From NCBI RefSeq assembly GCF_030813005.1, contig NZ_JAUSTU010000002.1, forward strand, positions 186,001-250,000: a stretch of 64,000 nucleotides of DNA. The letters run 5' to 3'. Below the pieces are notes generated by a model, which saw only the letters and a list, made by a program, of their open reading frames with translations, did not search any database and was not told the origin of the DNA. Source of the stretch: Robertmurraya andreesenii. Lineage in GTDB: Bacteria; Bacillota; Bacilli; Bacillales; Cytobacillaceae. Every line of letters starts with the position of its first letter. Position 1 is the first letter of the stretch. This document shows, in pieces, positions 16,156 through 23,744 of this stretch. The position numbers and the translations under genes were made by a program.

Positions 16156-17166
16156 TTAAAAGAGTTTAAGGATCTCTTTTAGGATGGCGGTTAGGAAGAT
16201 ATTGGCGAGTGCGACTGGGAGTAAGATTTTCCAGCCAAACTCCATCAGTTGGTCGGCCCGGATACGTGGGAACGTACTGCGGAACCAATACAAAATAAAT
16301 GTGACTGCACAGAATTTCAAGGCAAACCAGACAGCTCCTGGAATGAAGCCAAGGAAATCAAACGGTGGCAACCATCCTCCAAGGAATAAAACGGTTGTCA
16401 GTGTTGCCATGGCAAACATATACACATATTCCGCCAGCATGAAAAATGCAAAACGGAAGCCTGAGTATTCGATAAAGTAACCAGCGATTAGCTCATTTTC
16501 CGCTTCAGGAAGGTCAAATGGAACCCGGTTAAGCTCTGCAACAGATGCAATAAAGAACACTAGGAAGCCAATCGGCTGAAGCAGGATGTACCAGACATTT
16601 TCCTGGGCAGCGACGATTTCATTGAGGTTCATGCTACCTGTTAATAGGACGACACCCAATACAGACATCACAAGTGGAATTTCGTAGGAGATCATCTGAG
16701 CGGCTCCACGCATTCCACCGAGAAGAGCGTATTTATTATTGGATGACCATCCCGCCAGCAAAATCCCGATCGTTGTTAGTCCAGAAATCGCTATATAATA
16801 AAGGAGACCTACCCCAATATCTGCAAATTGTAATTTGTCTGTAAACGGAAGCGTTGCAATGACTACAAATGAAGGTGCAAACGCAATGACAGGGGCAATA
16901 ATAAACAATGGTTTGTCCACGAGCTTCGGCATCGTATCTTCCTTTAATAGAAGCTTCAAGACATCGGCAACCGTTTGAAGTAACCCCCACGGACCCCCAA
17001 CTTGGTTTGGACCATAGCGCAGCTGCATAAATCCTAATACCTTCCGTTCGGCTAAAATGGCATATGTTACAAAGCCGAGAATAACCAAAAGCAATACGAC
17101 TGCAAGTCCGAAGAAAATCAGAAAGTTCTGTAGCCCTGCTGGTGAGTGCAATAAATCTTGTACCAT
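16156..17166 (-). CDS. nuoH: NADH-quinone oxidoreductase-type subunit H (NuoH)
   Basis: Membrane subunit of complex I at the junction with the peripheral arm, 336 residues with eight helices; it forms the entrance of the quinone chamber. Signatures: ERKVLGFMQLRYGPNQVGGPWGLLQTVADVLKL-type loop (about residues 40-72), AELNRVPFDLPEAENELIAGYFIEYSG (about 210-236, acidic residues of the E-channel) and FRSTFPRIRADQLMEFGWK (about 293-311). The start ATG overlaps the nuoD stop (TAATG). Confidence 0.96.
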   Translation of the reverse strand: MVQDLLHSPAGLQNFLIFFGLAVVLLLVILGFVTYAILAERKVLGFMQLRYGPNQVGGPWGLLQTVADVLKLLLKEDTMPKLVDKPLFIIAPVIAFAPSFVVIATLPFTDKLQFADIGVGLLYYIAISGLTTIGILLAGWSSNNKYALLGGMRGAAQMISYEIPLVMSVLGVVLLTGSMNLNEIVAAQENVWYILLQPIGFLVFFIASVAELNRVPFDLPEAENELIAGYFIEYSGFRFAFFMLAEYVYMFAMATLTTVLFLGGWLPPFDFLGFIPGAVWFALKFCAVTFILYWFRSTFPRIRADQLMEFGWKILLPVALANIFLTAILKEILKLF

Positions 17167-18266
17167 TAACCATCCACCTCCCCTAGGATAATATCAACTG
17201 CTCCTAGAATGGCAATTAGGTTTGAAAGGCTTTCTCCCTCTAAAAGCTTAGGCAGGATTTGTAGATTATAAAATGATGGTCTTCTAAATTTCAGGCGGTA
17301 GGGCTCTTTTTTGCCGTCGCTCGCTATGTAACAGCCGATTTCCCCACGAGGAGATTCAATACGTACGAATGCTTCTCCCTTTGGTGCTTTGATGATTCTT
17401 GGCACCTTCGCCATAATTTCCCCCTCTGCCGGGAATTGCTCGCAGGCTTGTTCTAAAATTTTGAGTGATTCTTCAATTTCAGCAAAGCGAACATGATAGC
17501 GAGATAAGACGTCGCCTTCCTCCCGCACGGGTACATCAAAATCAAAGCGATCATAGATGGAATAAGGCTCATTTTTACGTAGATCCCACTTTACTCCAGT
17601 GCAGCGAAGATTCGGACCACTTAAACTGTAGTTAAGCGCATCCTCTTTCGTGTATTTACCGATTCCTTTTACACGATTTAAGAAAATTTCGTTTCCAGTA
17701 ACGAGATCATGGTATCCCTTAACCTGTTCACGCATATGGGGAATGAACTCTTTTACCTTGTCTACCCAGCCCTCTGGCGCATCCCATTTGACACCGCCAA
17801 CACGCATATAGTTAAAGGTCAGACGAGCACCAGAAAGTTCATTAAGGAGATTTAGAATCATTTCCCTTTCACGAAACGCATAAAGCAGTGGGCTTGTCGC
17901 TCCTAAATCGAGTACAAATGTCCCCCACCATAGCAAATGACTGGAGACGCGCCCAAGCTCCATGGCCATCACTCTTAAGTATTCGGCCCGCTCCGGAACC
18001 TTAATCCCCATCATCGTTTCTACTGCATGACAGATTACATAATTATTTGTCATTGCAGAAACATAGTCCATGCGGTCGGTATACGGAATGATTTGCGTAT
18101 ATTGAAGGTCTTCTGCCAGCTTTTCTGTTCCGCGGTGGAGGTAGCCGATGACCGGCTGCGCCTCTTTAATTTTCTCCCCGTCAATTTTTAGAATAAGGCG
18201 AAAAACACCGTGCGTACTAGGATGCTGAGGTCCTACATTCAAAAGCAATTCTTCTGTTCTGAGCAT
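17166..18266 (-). CDS. nuoD: NADH-quinone oxidoreductase-type subunit D (NuoD, 49 kDa)
   Basis: Peripheral-arm subunit of 366 residues that lines the quinone reduction site next to cluster N2. LNVGPQHPSTHGVFRL (about residues 8-23) holds the quinone-binding His, and GYLHRGTEKLAE, MDYVSAMTNN and PRGEIGCYIASDG are family signatures. The usual C-terminal DIILGEVDG is complete. The ATG at 18266 fits GGAGGTG five bases upstream better than the GTG at 18272. It begins right after nuoC. Confidence 0.96.
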   Translation of the reverse strand: MLRTEELLLNVGPQHPSTHGVFRLILKIDGEKIKEAQPVIGYLHRGTEKLAEDLQYTQIIPYTDRMDYVSAMTNNYVICHAVETMMGIKVPERAEYLRVMAMELGRVSSHLLWWGTFVLDLGATSPLLYAFREREMILNLLNELSGARLTFNYMRVGGVKWDAPEGWVDKVKEFIPHMREQVKGYHDLVTGNEIFLNRVKGIGKYTKEDALNYSLSGPNLRCTGVKWDLRKNEPYSIYDRFDFDVPVREEGDVLSRYHVRFAEIEESLKILEQACEQFPAEGEIMAKVPRIIKAPKGEAFVRIESPRGEIGCYIASDGKKEPYRLKFRRPSFYNLQILPKLLEGESLSNLIAILGAVDIILGEVDG

Positions 18267-18268
18267 GG

Positions 18269-19345
18269 TCACACCTCCACATCATACGGTTCATAGTCTT
18301 TTCTAAGCGGATGACCAACCCATTCCTCACCTAAGAAAATGCGGTGTAAATTTGGATGATTGGAGAATTTGATTCCCAATAAATCATAGGCCTCACATTC
18401 AGGCCAATTTGCACCAGCCCATAGAGAGCATAATGACTCGATTGTTGGTTCATCTCGGTCAAGCTTTACCTTAAGGGCAACCGACTGGCTATTTTTGTAT
18501 GAATACAAGTGAACATAGACTTCCATATGTGATTCATAATCAACGCCATGCAGCTCCGATAGATAATCAAAGCCGAGCTGCTCATTATATTTCAAAAACT
18601 CTGCCACTTTAAAATAGCTGTCTTTCTTGGCAACCAGGGTTGGAACATCCTTTGAGAGTCTATTAATATAGGACTCTTCCAAAACCTCTTTCCCCAGATG
18701 CTCTTCAATCACTTTGACATATTTATCAAGGGTTGGCTGATTTACTGAAGGCTTTACTTCTTCAACTGGTGCTGCTTCTGCCTTTCCTCCTGCAGCGGCT
18801 CTAGCCTTTGCGGCAGCAGCGGCCTTTGCTTTTGCCTTCGCAGCAGCAATGGCTTTTGCTTTTTCATCATCACCTGCTGCTTCGCCCTCTTGTTTTGCTT
18901 TGGCAGCGGCTTTTGCCTTCGCAGCAGCGGCGGCCTTTGCTTTGGCGGCTGCAATTGCCTTTGCCTTTTCATCGTCGCCTGCTGCATCTCCAGCCTGCTC
19001 GGCCATCCGATTTGCTTTTGCTTTTGCGGCTGCAGCGGCTTTTGCCTTGGCGGCAGCGGCAGCTTTTTTCTTTGCCATATCGTCATCCTCTGACGCTTCC
19101 GATTCCGCTGGCGCTGTTGCCTCGGCTTCCTGCTGCTCCATGGCTTTCTTTTTCGCTAGTGCGGCTGCCTTTGCCTTGGCGGCAGCGGCGGCTTTTTTCT
19201 TTGCTATATCAGCATCCTCTGCTGGAGGCTCTGCAGCGGCTTTTGCTTCCTGTTCTTCCTTCGCATTCTTTTTTGCTAGAGCAGCGGCCTTTGCTTTTTC
19301 AGCAGCCTCTCTTTTTAGCTGTTCTAGATCTTTTTCCCCGCTCAT
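18269..19345 (-). CDS. nuoC: NADH-quinone oxidoreductase-type subunit C (NuoC) with Ala/Lys-rich N-terminal extension
   Basis: Peripheral-arm 30-kDa subunit of complex I. Residues about 204-358 are a normal NuoC domain, with the signature WPECEAYDLLGIKFSNHPNLHRI and the end HPLRKDYEPYDVEV. Residues 1-203 are almost only Ala, Lys, Glu and Asp, with recurring blocks such as AKKKAAAAAKAKAAA and DDEKAKAIAAAKAKA, each of about 30 residues and separated by acidic Pro/Glu/Asp pieces. It should form long charged helices or a flexible arm. I recall similar but variable extensions in other Bacillus NuoC proteins. AAGGTG precedes the ATG. The plus strand carries long Ala/Phe/Leu-rich shadow frames here, which I reject. 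Confidence 0.95.
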   Translation of the reverse strand: MSGEKDLEQLKREAAEKAKAAALAKKNAKEEQEAKAAAEPPAEDADIAKKKAAAAAKAKAAALAKKKAMEQQEAEATAPAESEASEDDDMAKKKAAAAAKAKAAAAAKAKANRMAEQAGDAAGDDEKAKAIAAAKAKAAAAAKAKAAAKAKQEGEAAGDDEKAKAIAAAKAKAKAAAAAKARAAAGGKAEAAPVEEVKPSVNQPTLDKYVKVIEEHLGKEVLEESYINRLSKDVPTLVAKKDSYFKVAEFLKYNEQLGFDYLSELHGVDYESHMEVYVHLYSYKNSQSVALKVKLDRDEPTIESLCSLWAGANWPECEAYDLLGIKFSNHPNLHRIFLGEEWVGHPLRKDYEPYDVEV

Positions 19346-19348
19346 CGA

Positions 19349-19861
19349 TTAGATCACCTTCTTCCCAGTTTTCGCCTCGTAACGGATTTTTTCTTTCAAT
19401 TTATTGATTCCATAGATTAACGCAGCTGGGTTCGGTGGACAGCCCGGAATATAGACATCAACAGGAACGATTTGGTCTACCCCTTTGACGACCGAGTAAG
19501 ACTTCACATACGGTCCTCCTGCAGTTGCACAGGAACCCATAGCGATCACCCATTTCGGCTCAGCCATTTGATCGTATAAGCGTCTAAGGATCGGCGCCAT
19601 TTTCTTTGTAACCGTCCCAGAGACAATCATGACATCTGATTGACGCGGTGAGTTACGATAGAAGGTTCCATAACGGTCTAAATCATAATGCGCACTACTC
19701 GAAGCCATCATTTCGATGGCACAACAAGCAAGCCCGAATGTCATTGGCCACAATGAATTGCTCCGAGCCCATGCTTTTATTTGATCGAGTGAGGCCATTA
19801 ACACCGATCTCTCTACCTCTGCCATCTCTTCTGGTGAAATGTTCTCTAATTTTAAATCCAT
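19349..19861 (-). CDS. nuoB: NADH-quinone oxidoreductase-type subunit B (NuoB), cluster N2
   Basis: Peripheral-arm subunit of 170 residues that carries the [4Fe-4S] cluster N2, the direct reductant of quinone. The four ligands are visible: adjacent cysteines in GLACCAIEMM (about residues 42-46), Cys in MGSCATAGG (about 112) and Cys in PGCPPNP (about 142). I chose the ATG at 19861 because AAGGTG lies five bases before it and homologues begin there; the frame extends seven codons further into nuoA. nuoA and nuoB overlap by ten bases. Confidence 0.96.
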   Translation of the reverse strand: MDLKLENISPEEMAEVERSVLMASLDQIKAWARSNSLWPMTFGLACCAIEMMASSSAHYDLDRYGTFYRNSPRQSDVMIVSGTVTKKMAPILRRLYDQMAEPKWVIAMGSCATAGGPYVKSYSVVKGVDQIVPVDVYIPGCPPNPAALIYGINKLKEKIRYEAKTGKKVI

Positions 19862-20226
19862 TTTAACACCTTCTTCTTCCATGCATACACAAGACCAATG
19901 AGAAGCATGAATACGAAAATAAACATTTCGATTAAAGCAAAAATCCCAAGCTTATCATAGGCTACTGCCCATGGATATAAAAACACCGTTTCTACATCAA
20001 AAATCACAAATAATAGGGCAAAAAGATAATAGCGGACGTTGAACTGAACAATTGAGTCACCAAAAGGATCGTTACCGCTTTCATAAGTAGTAGCCTTTGC
20101 TTCCGATGGAAGCTTCGGACGTAGCAATTTAGCTAAAGTAAGCGCCACAACCGGTAATATTACCCCAAGACATAGAAACACTACCACGATCAGATAGTTA
20201 TTCTGATATAAGTTTAAAAGCTCCAT
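19852..20226 (-). CDS. nuoA: NADH-quinone oxidoreductase-type subunit A (NuoA)
   Basis: First gene of the nuo operon; a three-helix membrane subunit of 124 residues whose first cytoplasmic loop contacts the quinone site. Signature KATTYESGNDPFGDSIVQFNVRYYLFALLFVIFDVETVFLYPWA (about residues 44-88), with conserved Glu in YESG and Asp/Glu in FDVETVF. The ATG at 20226 follows GGAGGGAAGGGG; a TTG at 20241 is inside that ribosome binding site and is rejected. A strong sigma-A promoter lies about 55 bases upstream. Confidence 0.95.
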   Translation of the reverse strand: MELLNLYQNNYLIVVVFLCLGVILPVVALTLAKLLRPKLPSEAKATTYESGNDPFGDSIVQFNVRYYLFALLFVIFDVETVFLYPWAVAYDKLGIFALIEMFIFVFMLLIGLVYAWKKKVLKWI

Positions 20227-20284
20227 ACCCCTTCCCTCCAAAGTCGTATAACTTTTCTAAATCTTATATTTTGTAACCGAATTC

Positions 20285-20313
20285 ATTATAACATTGTTAC
20301 AAAGTTGTGTCGA
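20285..20313 (-). promoter_or_regulatory. Sigma-A promoter of the nuo operon
   Basis: TCGACA (20308-20313), 17-base spacer ending in TGT, then TATAAT (20285-20290): five of six -35 matches and a perfect -10 with a TGn extension. Start point near 20278, about 50 bases before nuoA. Confidence 0.75.
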
Positions 20314-20628
20314 CAAAGGTTAGACACATTTAAGCTATGAATCTTGAAACCCTTCCTTATTCATTTTTAATGCAAATCCCGCCAAATTAGACCCAATATT
20401 TAACAACCCCCTTCAAACTAACAACCATTATAATCCATTAAATCTTATTCCATATATTTTGTATGTGAGAAATGTCAATAAATGTTCACATTTTAACAAA
20501 TTATTATTTTCCCTCTGAACAGGCATATTGCACATATATGAATAATTCATCGGTTGGCATCCCCTCTTCGCTGTTACTCGAATAACCAAGAACAATGGCT
20601 TGTTTAGGCACGAACCGACAAAAGTAGA
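20314..20628. other. Intergenic region between atpC terminator and nuo promoter
   Basis: About 315 bases without a believable gene; the open frame crossing it into atpC is a shadow. It contains one copy of the CGGTTGGCATACC palindromic repeat (20551-20617); the rest is A/T-rich with no feature I recognise. Confidence 0.5.
20551..20617 (+). repeat. CGGTTGGCATACC palindromic repeat, copy 1
   Basis: Starts CGGTTGGCAT, contains CTCTTCGCTGTTACTC, and ends GGCTTGTTTAGGCACGAACCG; the outer ends are complementary with mismatches. Related copies are at 35642, 37646, 40917 and 54642. Confidence 0.65.
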
Positions 20629-20667
20629 CAAAAAAACACCTCTCAGTTCTATAACTGAAAGGTGTTT
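20629..20667 (-). terminator. Terminator of the atp operon
   Basis: AAACACCTTTCAGTT and AACTGAGAGGTGTTT around a four-base loop, then TTTTTG on the minus strand, right after the atpC stop. Confidence 0.9.
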
Positions 20668-20674
20668 GGATTGG

Positions 20675-21076
20675 TTATTTCCCCGCAACATTGATGCGGT
20701 TAATTGCTCTTTGTAGTGCAAGCTCTGCCCGTCTGAAATCAATGTTATCCTGCTTTTGTTCGCGAAGGCGTTGTTCTGCACGTTCCTTCGCTTTTAATGC
20801 ACGTTCAACATCGATGTCTTCTGATACTTCGGCAGCCTGTGCTAAAATGGATACTTGCTCAGGGCGAACCTCTAATAGGCCTCCACTGACTGCAACAAAT
20901 TCCGTTTTACCTCCGTTTTTTAGACGGACCGCACTAATTTGTAACGGTGCAACCATTGGAATATGCCCAGGTAGAATTCCTAGCTCTCCGCTTTCTGCTT
21001 TAACGCTGACCATTTCCACATCTGATTCATACACTGGGCCATCAGGAGTAACAACACTGACTTTAATCGTCTTCAT
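20675..21076 (-). CDS. atpC: ATP synthase F1 subunit epsilon
   Basis: Central-stalk subunit of 133 residues that couples rotation and regulates ATP hydrolysis. The N-terminal beta-sandwich (about residues 1-85) ends with VAVSGGLLEVRPEQVSILAQAAE, and the C-terminal two-helix hairpin carries ERALKAKERAEQRLREQ and ends AINRINVAGK. AGGAGGG precedes the ATG. Last gene of the atp operon, 22 bases after atpD, followed directly by a terminator. Confidence 0.97.
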   Translation of the reverse strand: MKTIKVSVVTPDGPVYESDVEMVSVKAESGELGILPGHIPMVAPLQISAVRLKNGGKTEFVAVSGGLLEVRPEQVSILAQAAEVSEDIDVERALKAKERAEQRLREQKQDNIDFRRAELALQRAINRINVAGK

Positions 21077-21098
21077 ATTTTACCCTCCTGGTCTAGAG

Positions 21099-22520
21099 TT
21101 AGACCTCTACGCCCATTCTCTTAGCATTCTCGATCACGTCTTCAATGCGTCCAACTAGACGGAATGCATCTTCTGGAAGGTGATCCCATTTTCCATCAAG
21201 AATTTCTTTAAAGCCTTTGACTGTTTCTTTTACAGGTACATATGAACCCGGCTGCCCAGTAAACTGTTCAGCAACGTGGAAGTTTTGTGATAAAAATACT
21301 TGGATACGACGAGCACGTTGAACGACAATTTTGTCTTCGTCGGATAACTCGTCCATCCCTAACATGGCAATAATATCCTGTAATTCACGATATTTTTGTA
21401 GGGTGGACTGAACTCTACGAGCAACCTCGTAATGCTCTTCTCCAACAATTTCAGGAGACAAAGCACGTGAAGTAGAAGCAAGAGGGTCCACAGCAGGGTA
21501 AATACCCATCTCAGAAAGCTTTCGCTCAAGGTTTGTTGTTGCATCTAAGTGAGCGAATGTTGTCGCTGGAGCCGGGTCTGTATAGTCATCGGCAGGTACA
21601 TAAATCGCTTGGATAGATGTAACAGAACCTACGTTAGTAGATGTGATACGTTCTTGTAGTTTACCCATTTCAGTAGCAAGTGTTGGTTGGTAACCAACGG
21701 CAGATGGCATACGTCCTAAAAGAGCAGATACCTCTGAACCTGCTTGAGTAAAACGGAAGATGTTATCCATGAAGAAAAGAACGTCTTGTCCTTGTTCATC
21801 ACGGAAATATTCTGCCATTGTCAAACCAGTCAAGGCAACACGCATACGTGCACCTGGTGGCTCGTTCATCTGACCGAATACCATCGCAGTTTTCTTAATA
21901 ACACCTGAATCTGTCATTTCATGGTAAAGGTCGTTTCCTTCACGTGTACGCTCTCCAACACCAGCGAATACAGAAATACCGCCGTGCTCTTGAGCGATGT
22001 TATTAATAAGCTCCTGAATTAATACGGTTTTACCAACTCCGGCACCACCGAATAGACCGATTTTTCCACCTTTGATGTATGGTGCAAGAAGGTCTACTAC
22101 TTTAATTCCAGTTTCAAGGATTTCAACCTCTGTTGAAAGCTGTTCGAAATTAGGTGCTTCTCGGTGAATTGGATCACGACGAGCTTCTGCACCGATTGGT
22201 TCATCAAGGTCAATATTGTCACCTAAAACATTAAACACACGACCAAGTGTTACGTCCCCAACTGGAACAGAAATTGGTGCACCTGTATCAGTTACTTCAA
22301 CACCGCGGGTAAGACCGTCAGTAGAAGCCATTGCAATCGTACGAACGGTGTCATCACCTAAATGAAGGGCAACTTCAAGAGTTAAGTTGATGTCAACCTC
22401 AGATTCGTTACGCGCTTTATTAACGATAGTTAAAGCGTTATAGATTTCAGGAAGCTGACCGCTTTCGAACTTCACGTCAACAACCGGACCCATAACCTGA
22501 ACAACGCGTCCTTTGTTCAT
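21099..22520 (-). CDS. atpD: ATP synthase F1 subunit beta (catalytic)
   Basis: Catalytic subunit of 473 residues. The Walker A loop is GLFGGAGVGKTVLIQEL (about residues 150-166), Walker B is DVLFFMDNIFRF (about 240-251), and the catalytic Glu is in GERTREGNDLYHEM. The ATG at 22520 fits TTAGGAGGG at good spacing and the standard start MNKGRVVQVMGPVVDV; the open frame extending to 22661 crosses a repeat array and is not coding. A 260-base spacer with three repeat units separates atpD from atpG, unusual inside this operon. Confidence 0.97.
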   Translation of the reverse strand: MNKGRVVQVMGPVVDVKFESGQLPEIYNALTIVNKARNESEVDINLTLEVALHLGDDTVRTIAMASTDGLTRGVEVTDTGAPISVPVGDVTLGRVFNVLGDNIDLDEPIGAEARRDPIHREAPNFEQLSTEVEILETGIKVVDLLAPYIKGGKIGLFGGAGVGKTVLIQELINNIAQEHGGISVFAGVGERTREGNDLYHEMTDSGVIKKTAMVFGQMNEPPGARMRVALTGLTMAEYFRDEQGQDVLFFMDNIFRFTQAGSEVSALLGRMPSAVGYQPTLATEMGKLQERITSTNVGSVTSIQAIYVPADDYTDPAPATTFAHLDATTNLERKLSEMGIYPAVDPLASTSRALSPEIVGEEHYEVARRVQSTLQKYRELQDIIAMLGMDELSDEDKIVVQRARRIQVFLSQNFHVAEQFTGQPGSYVPVKETVKGFKEILDGKWDHLPEDAFRLVGRIEDVIENAKRMGVEV

Positions 22521-22537
22521 CTTTTTCCCTCCTAATA

Positions 22538-22749
22538 AGAAATGCGAAGGCGCCTTGCTTACCCCCGACAAGCAGAAGACAAGCCGACTGGAAGGTTGTT
22601 CTGTAACCTTCAAGGCGGATTGGCTTCTGACCTCGAGGGGGTAGGCGCCGTAGCTAGACAATCAGAAATGCGAAGGCGCCTTGATAGCGCCTGAAGCTAG
22701 ACAAATCGAAATGCGGAGGCGCCTCGCTAGCGCCTAAGCCAGATAATTC
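22538..22749 (-). repeat. Array of GGCGCC-type hairpin repeats between atpG and atpD
   Basis: Three units on the minus strand, each opening with GTCTAGCT and closing with AAGGCGCCTTCGCATTTC or a close variant (last bases of the units near 22538, 22670 and 22706). The unit nearest atpD is long, with an internal stem (AACCTTC/GAAGGTT) and CTCGAGG; the other two are short. The array ends just before the atpD ribosome binding site. Shorter relatives occur at 26489-26507 and 63620-63657. I recall similar GGCGCC repeats as common intergenic elements in Bacillus genomes. Confidence 0.75.
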
Positions 22750-22780
22750 TAGCCTATTTATCTGTACTATTTTATAAGTA

Positions 22781-23638
22781 TTATTCTAACGCCGCAGCTC
22801 CACCGACAATTTCGGTGATTTCCTGTGTGATCGCTGCCTGACGGGCACGGTTGTAGCTAAGACTTAATGCTCGAATGATTTCATTCGCATTATCTGTAGC
22901 ACTACTCATCGCAGTCATTCTGGCAGCATGCTCACTTGCCTTACTATCTAAGAGAGAGCCATAGATTAGGCTTTCTGCATATTGAGGTAGCAGAACTTCC
23001 AAAATCTCTTCAGCAGACGGCTCAAATTCATAGGAAGTAAGCTTATTGCTTGAAGAAATATCTGTAAGCGGTAAAAGCTTCTTCTCCGTTACGTCCTGTC
23101 TGATCGCATTGACGTAGTGACTGTAATAGATGTGAATTTCATCTAATGTTCCATCTGAGAACATTCCTACAGTCTTGCTAGCAATATCCTTGATCTCAGC
23201 AAAGTTTGGCTGATCAGGTAATCCGACAATATCAAGAACGACATTCATGCCATTTTTCTTAAAAAAGTCACGACCCACACGACCGACGGCAATAATCGCA
23301 AACTCATCGTTGGATTTATGACGTTCCTTTACGGTTTGGAATACTTGTCGCAAAATATTACTGTTATAGGACCCAGCAAGTCCTCGGTCAGAAGTGATCA
23401 CTAAATAGCCTGTCTTTTTCACAGGGCGAGTGGTCAGCATTGGATGCGTTGCATCCTTACTTCCTAACGCGATTGAAGCAGTTACTTCTTGAATTTTGTC
23501 CATATAAGGAACGAATGCCTTTGCATTTTGCTCTGCACGACTCATTTTCGAAGCAGATACCATTTGCATGGCCTTCGTAATTTTACCCATTTTCTGGGTA
23601 GCGGTTATACGTGATTTTATGTCGCGTAATGATGCCAC
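22781..23638 (-). CDS. atpG: ATP synthase F1 subunit gamma
   Basis: Rotor subunit of 285 residues forming the coiled-coil shaft inside the alpha3-beta3 ring. The N-terminal helix RDIKSRITATQKMGKITKAMQMVSASKM (about residues 5-32) and the C-terminal helix MTAMSSATDNANEIIRALSLSYNRARQAAITQEITEIVGGAAAL (about 240-284) are the conserved shaft halves; GLAGSYNSN lies in the central domain. Start codon GTG at 23638 with GGTGGTGAG upstream. Lies between atpA and atpD in the normal order. Confidence 0.96.
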   Translation of the reverse strand: MASLRDIKSRITATQKMGKITKAMQMVSASKMSRAEQNAKAFVPYMDKIQEVTASIALGSKDATHPMLTTRPVKKTGYLVITSDRGLAGSYNSNILRQVFQTVKERHKSNDEFAIIAVGRVGRDFFKKNGMNVVLDIVGLPDQPNFAEIKDIASKTVGMFSDGTLDEIHIYYSHYVNAIRQDVTEKKLLPLTDISSSNKLTSYEFEPSAEEILEVLLPQYAESLIYGSLLDSKASEHAARMTAMSSATDNANEIIRALSLSYNRARQAAITQEITEIVGGAAALE

Positions 23639-23670
23639 TTACTTCTCACCACCCTTTTCAAAGATTGTTA

Positions 23671-23732
23671 AGGCTAAAAGCCAATGTAGAAGAAAACGAC
23701 GTTCTCTGTCTTTAATTGGCTTTTGCCCTCCT
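23671..23732 (-). other. Intercistronic stem between atpA and atpG
   Basis: GGCAAAAGCCAAT and ATTGGCTTTTAGCC on the minus strand could pair around a loop of about 28 bases between the atpA stop and the atpG ribosome binding site. No T-run follows, so it is not a terminator. Possibly an mRNA-stability element. Confidence 0.4.
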
Positions 23733-23744
23733 TAAAGTTAGACC

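Noticed and set aside
18730..19330. Repeats in nuoC as a CRISPR or minisatellite
   Set aside because: They are in frame, coding, irregular in spacing, and without unique spacers.
18808..19407. Long plus-strand open frames opposite nuoC
   Set aside because: They are Ala/Phe/Leu/Arg-rich mirror images of the nuoC repeat codons, have no ribosome binding site and no family resemblance.
20428..20781. Minus-strand frame covering the atp terminator and atpC end
   Set aside because: Runs through a terminator and a repeat and overlaps atpC in another frame.
22521..22661. N-terminal extension of AtpD
   Set aside because: The open frame crosses the repeat array; a strong ribosome binding site and the universal family start are at 22520.
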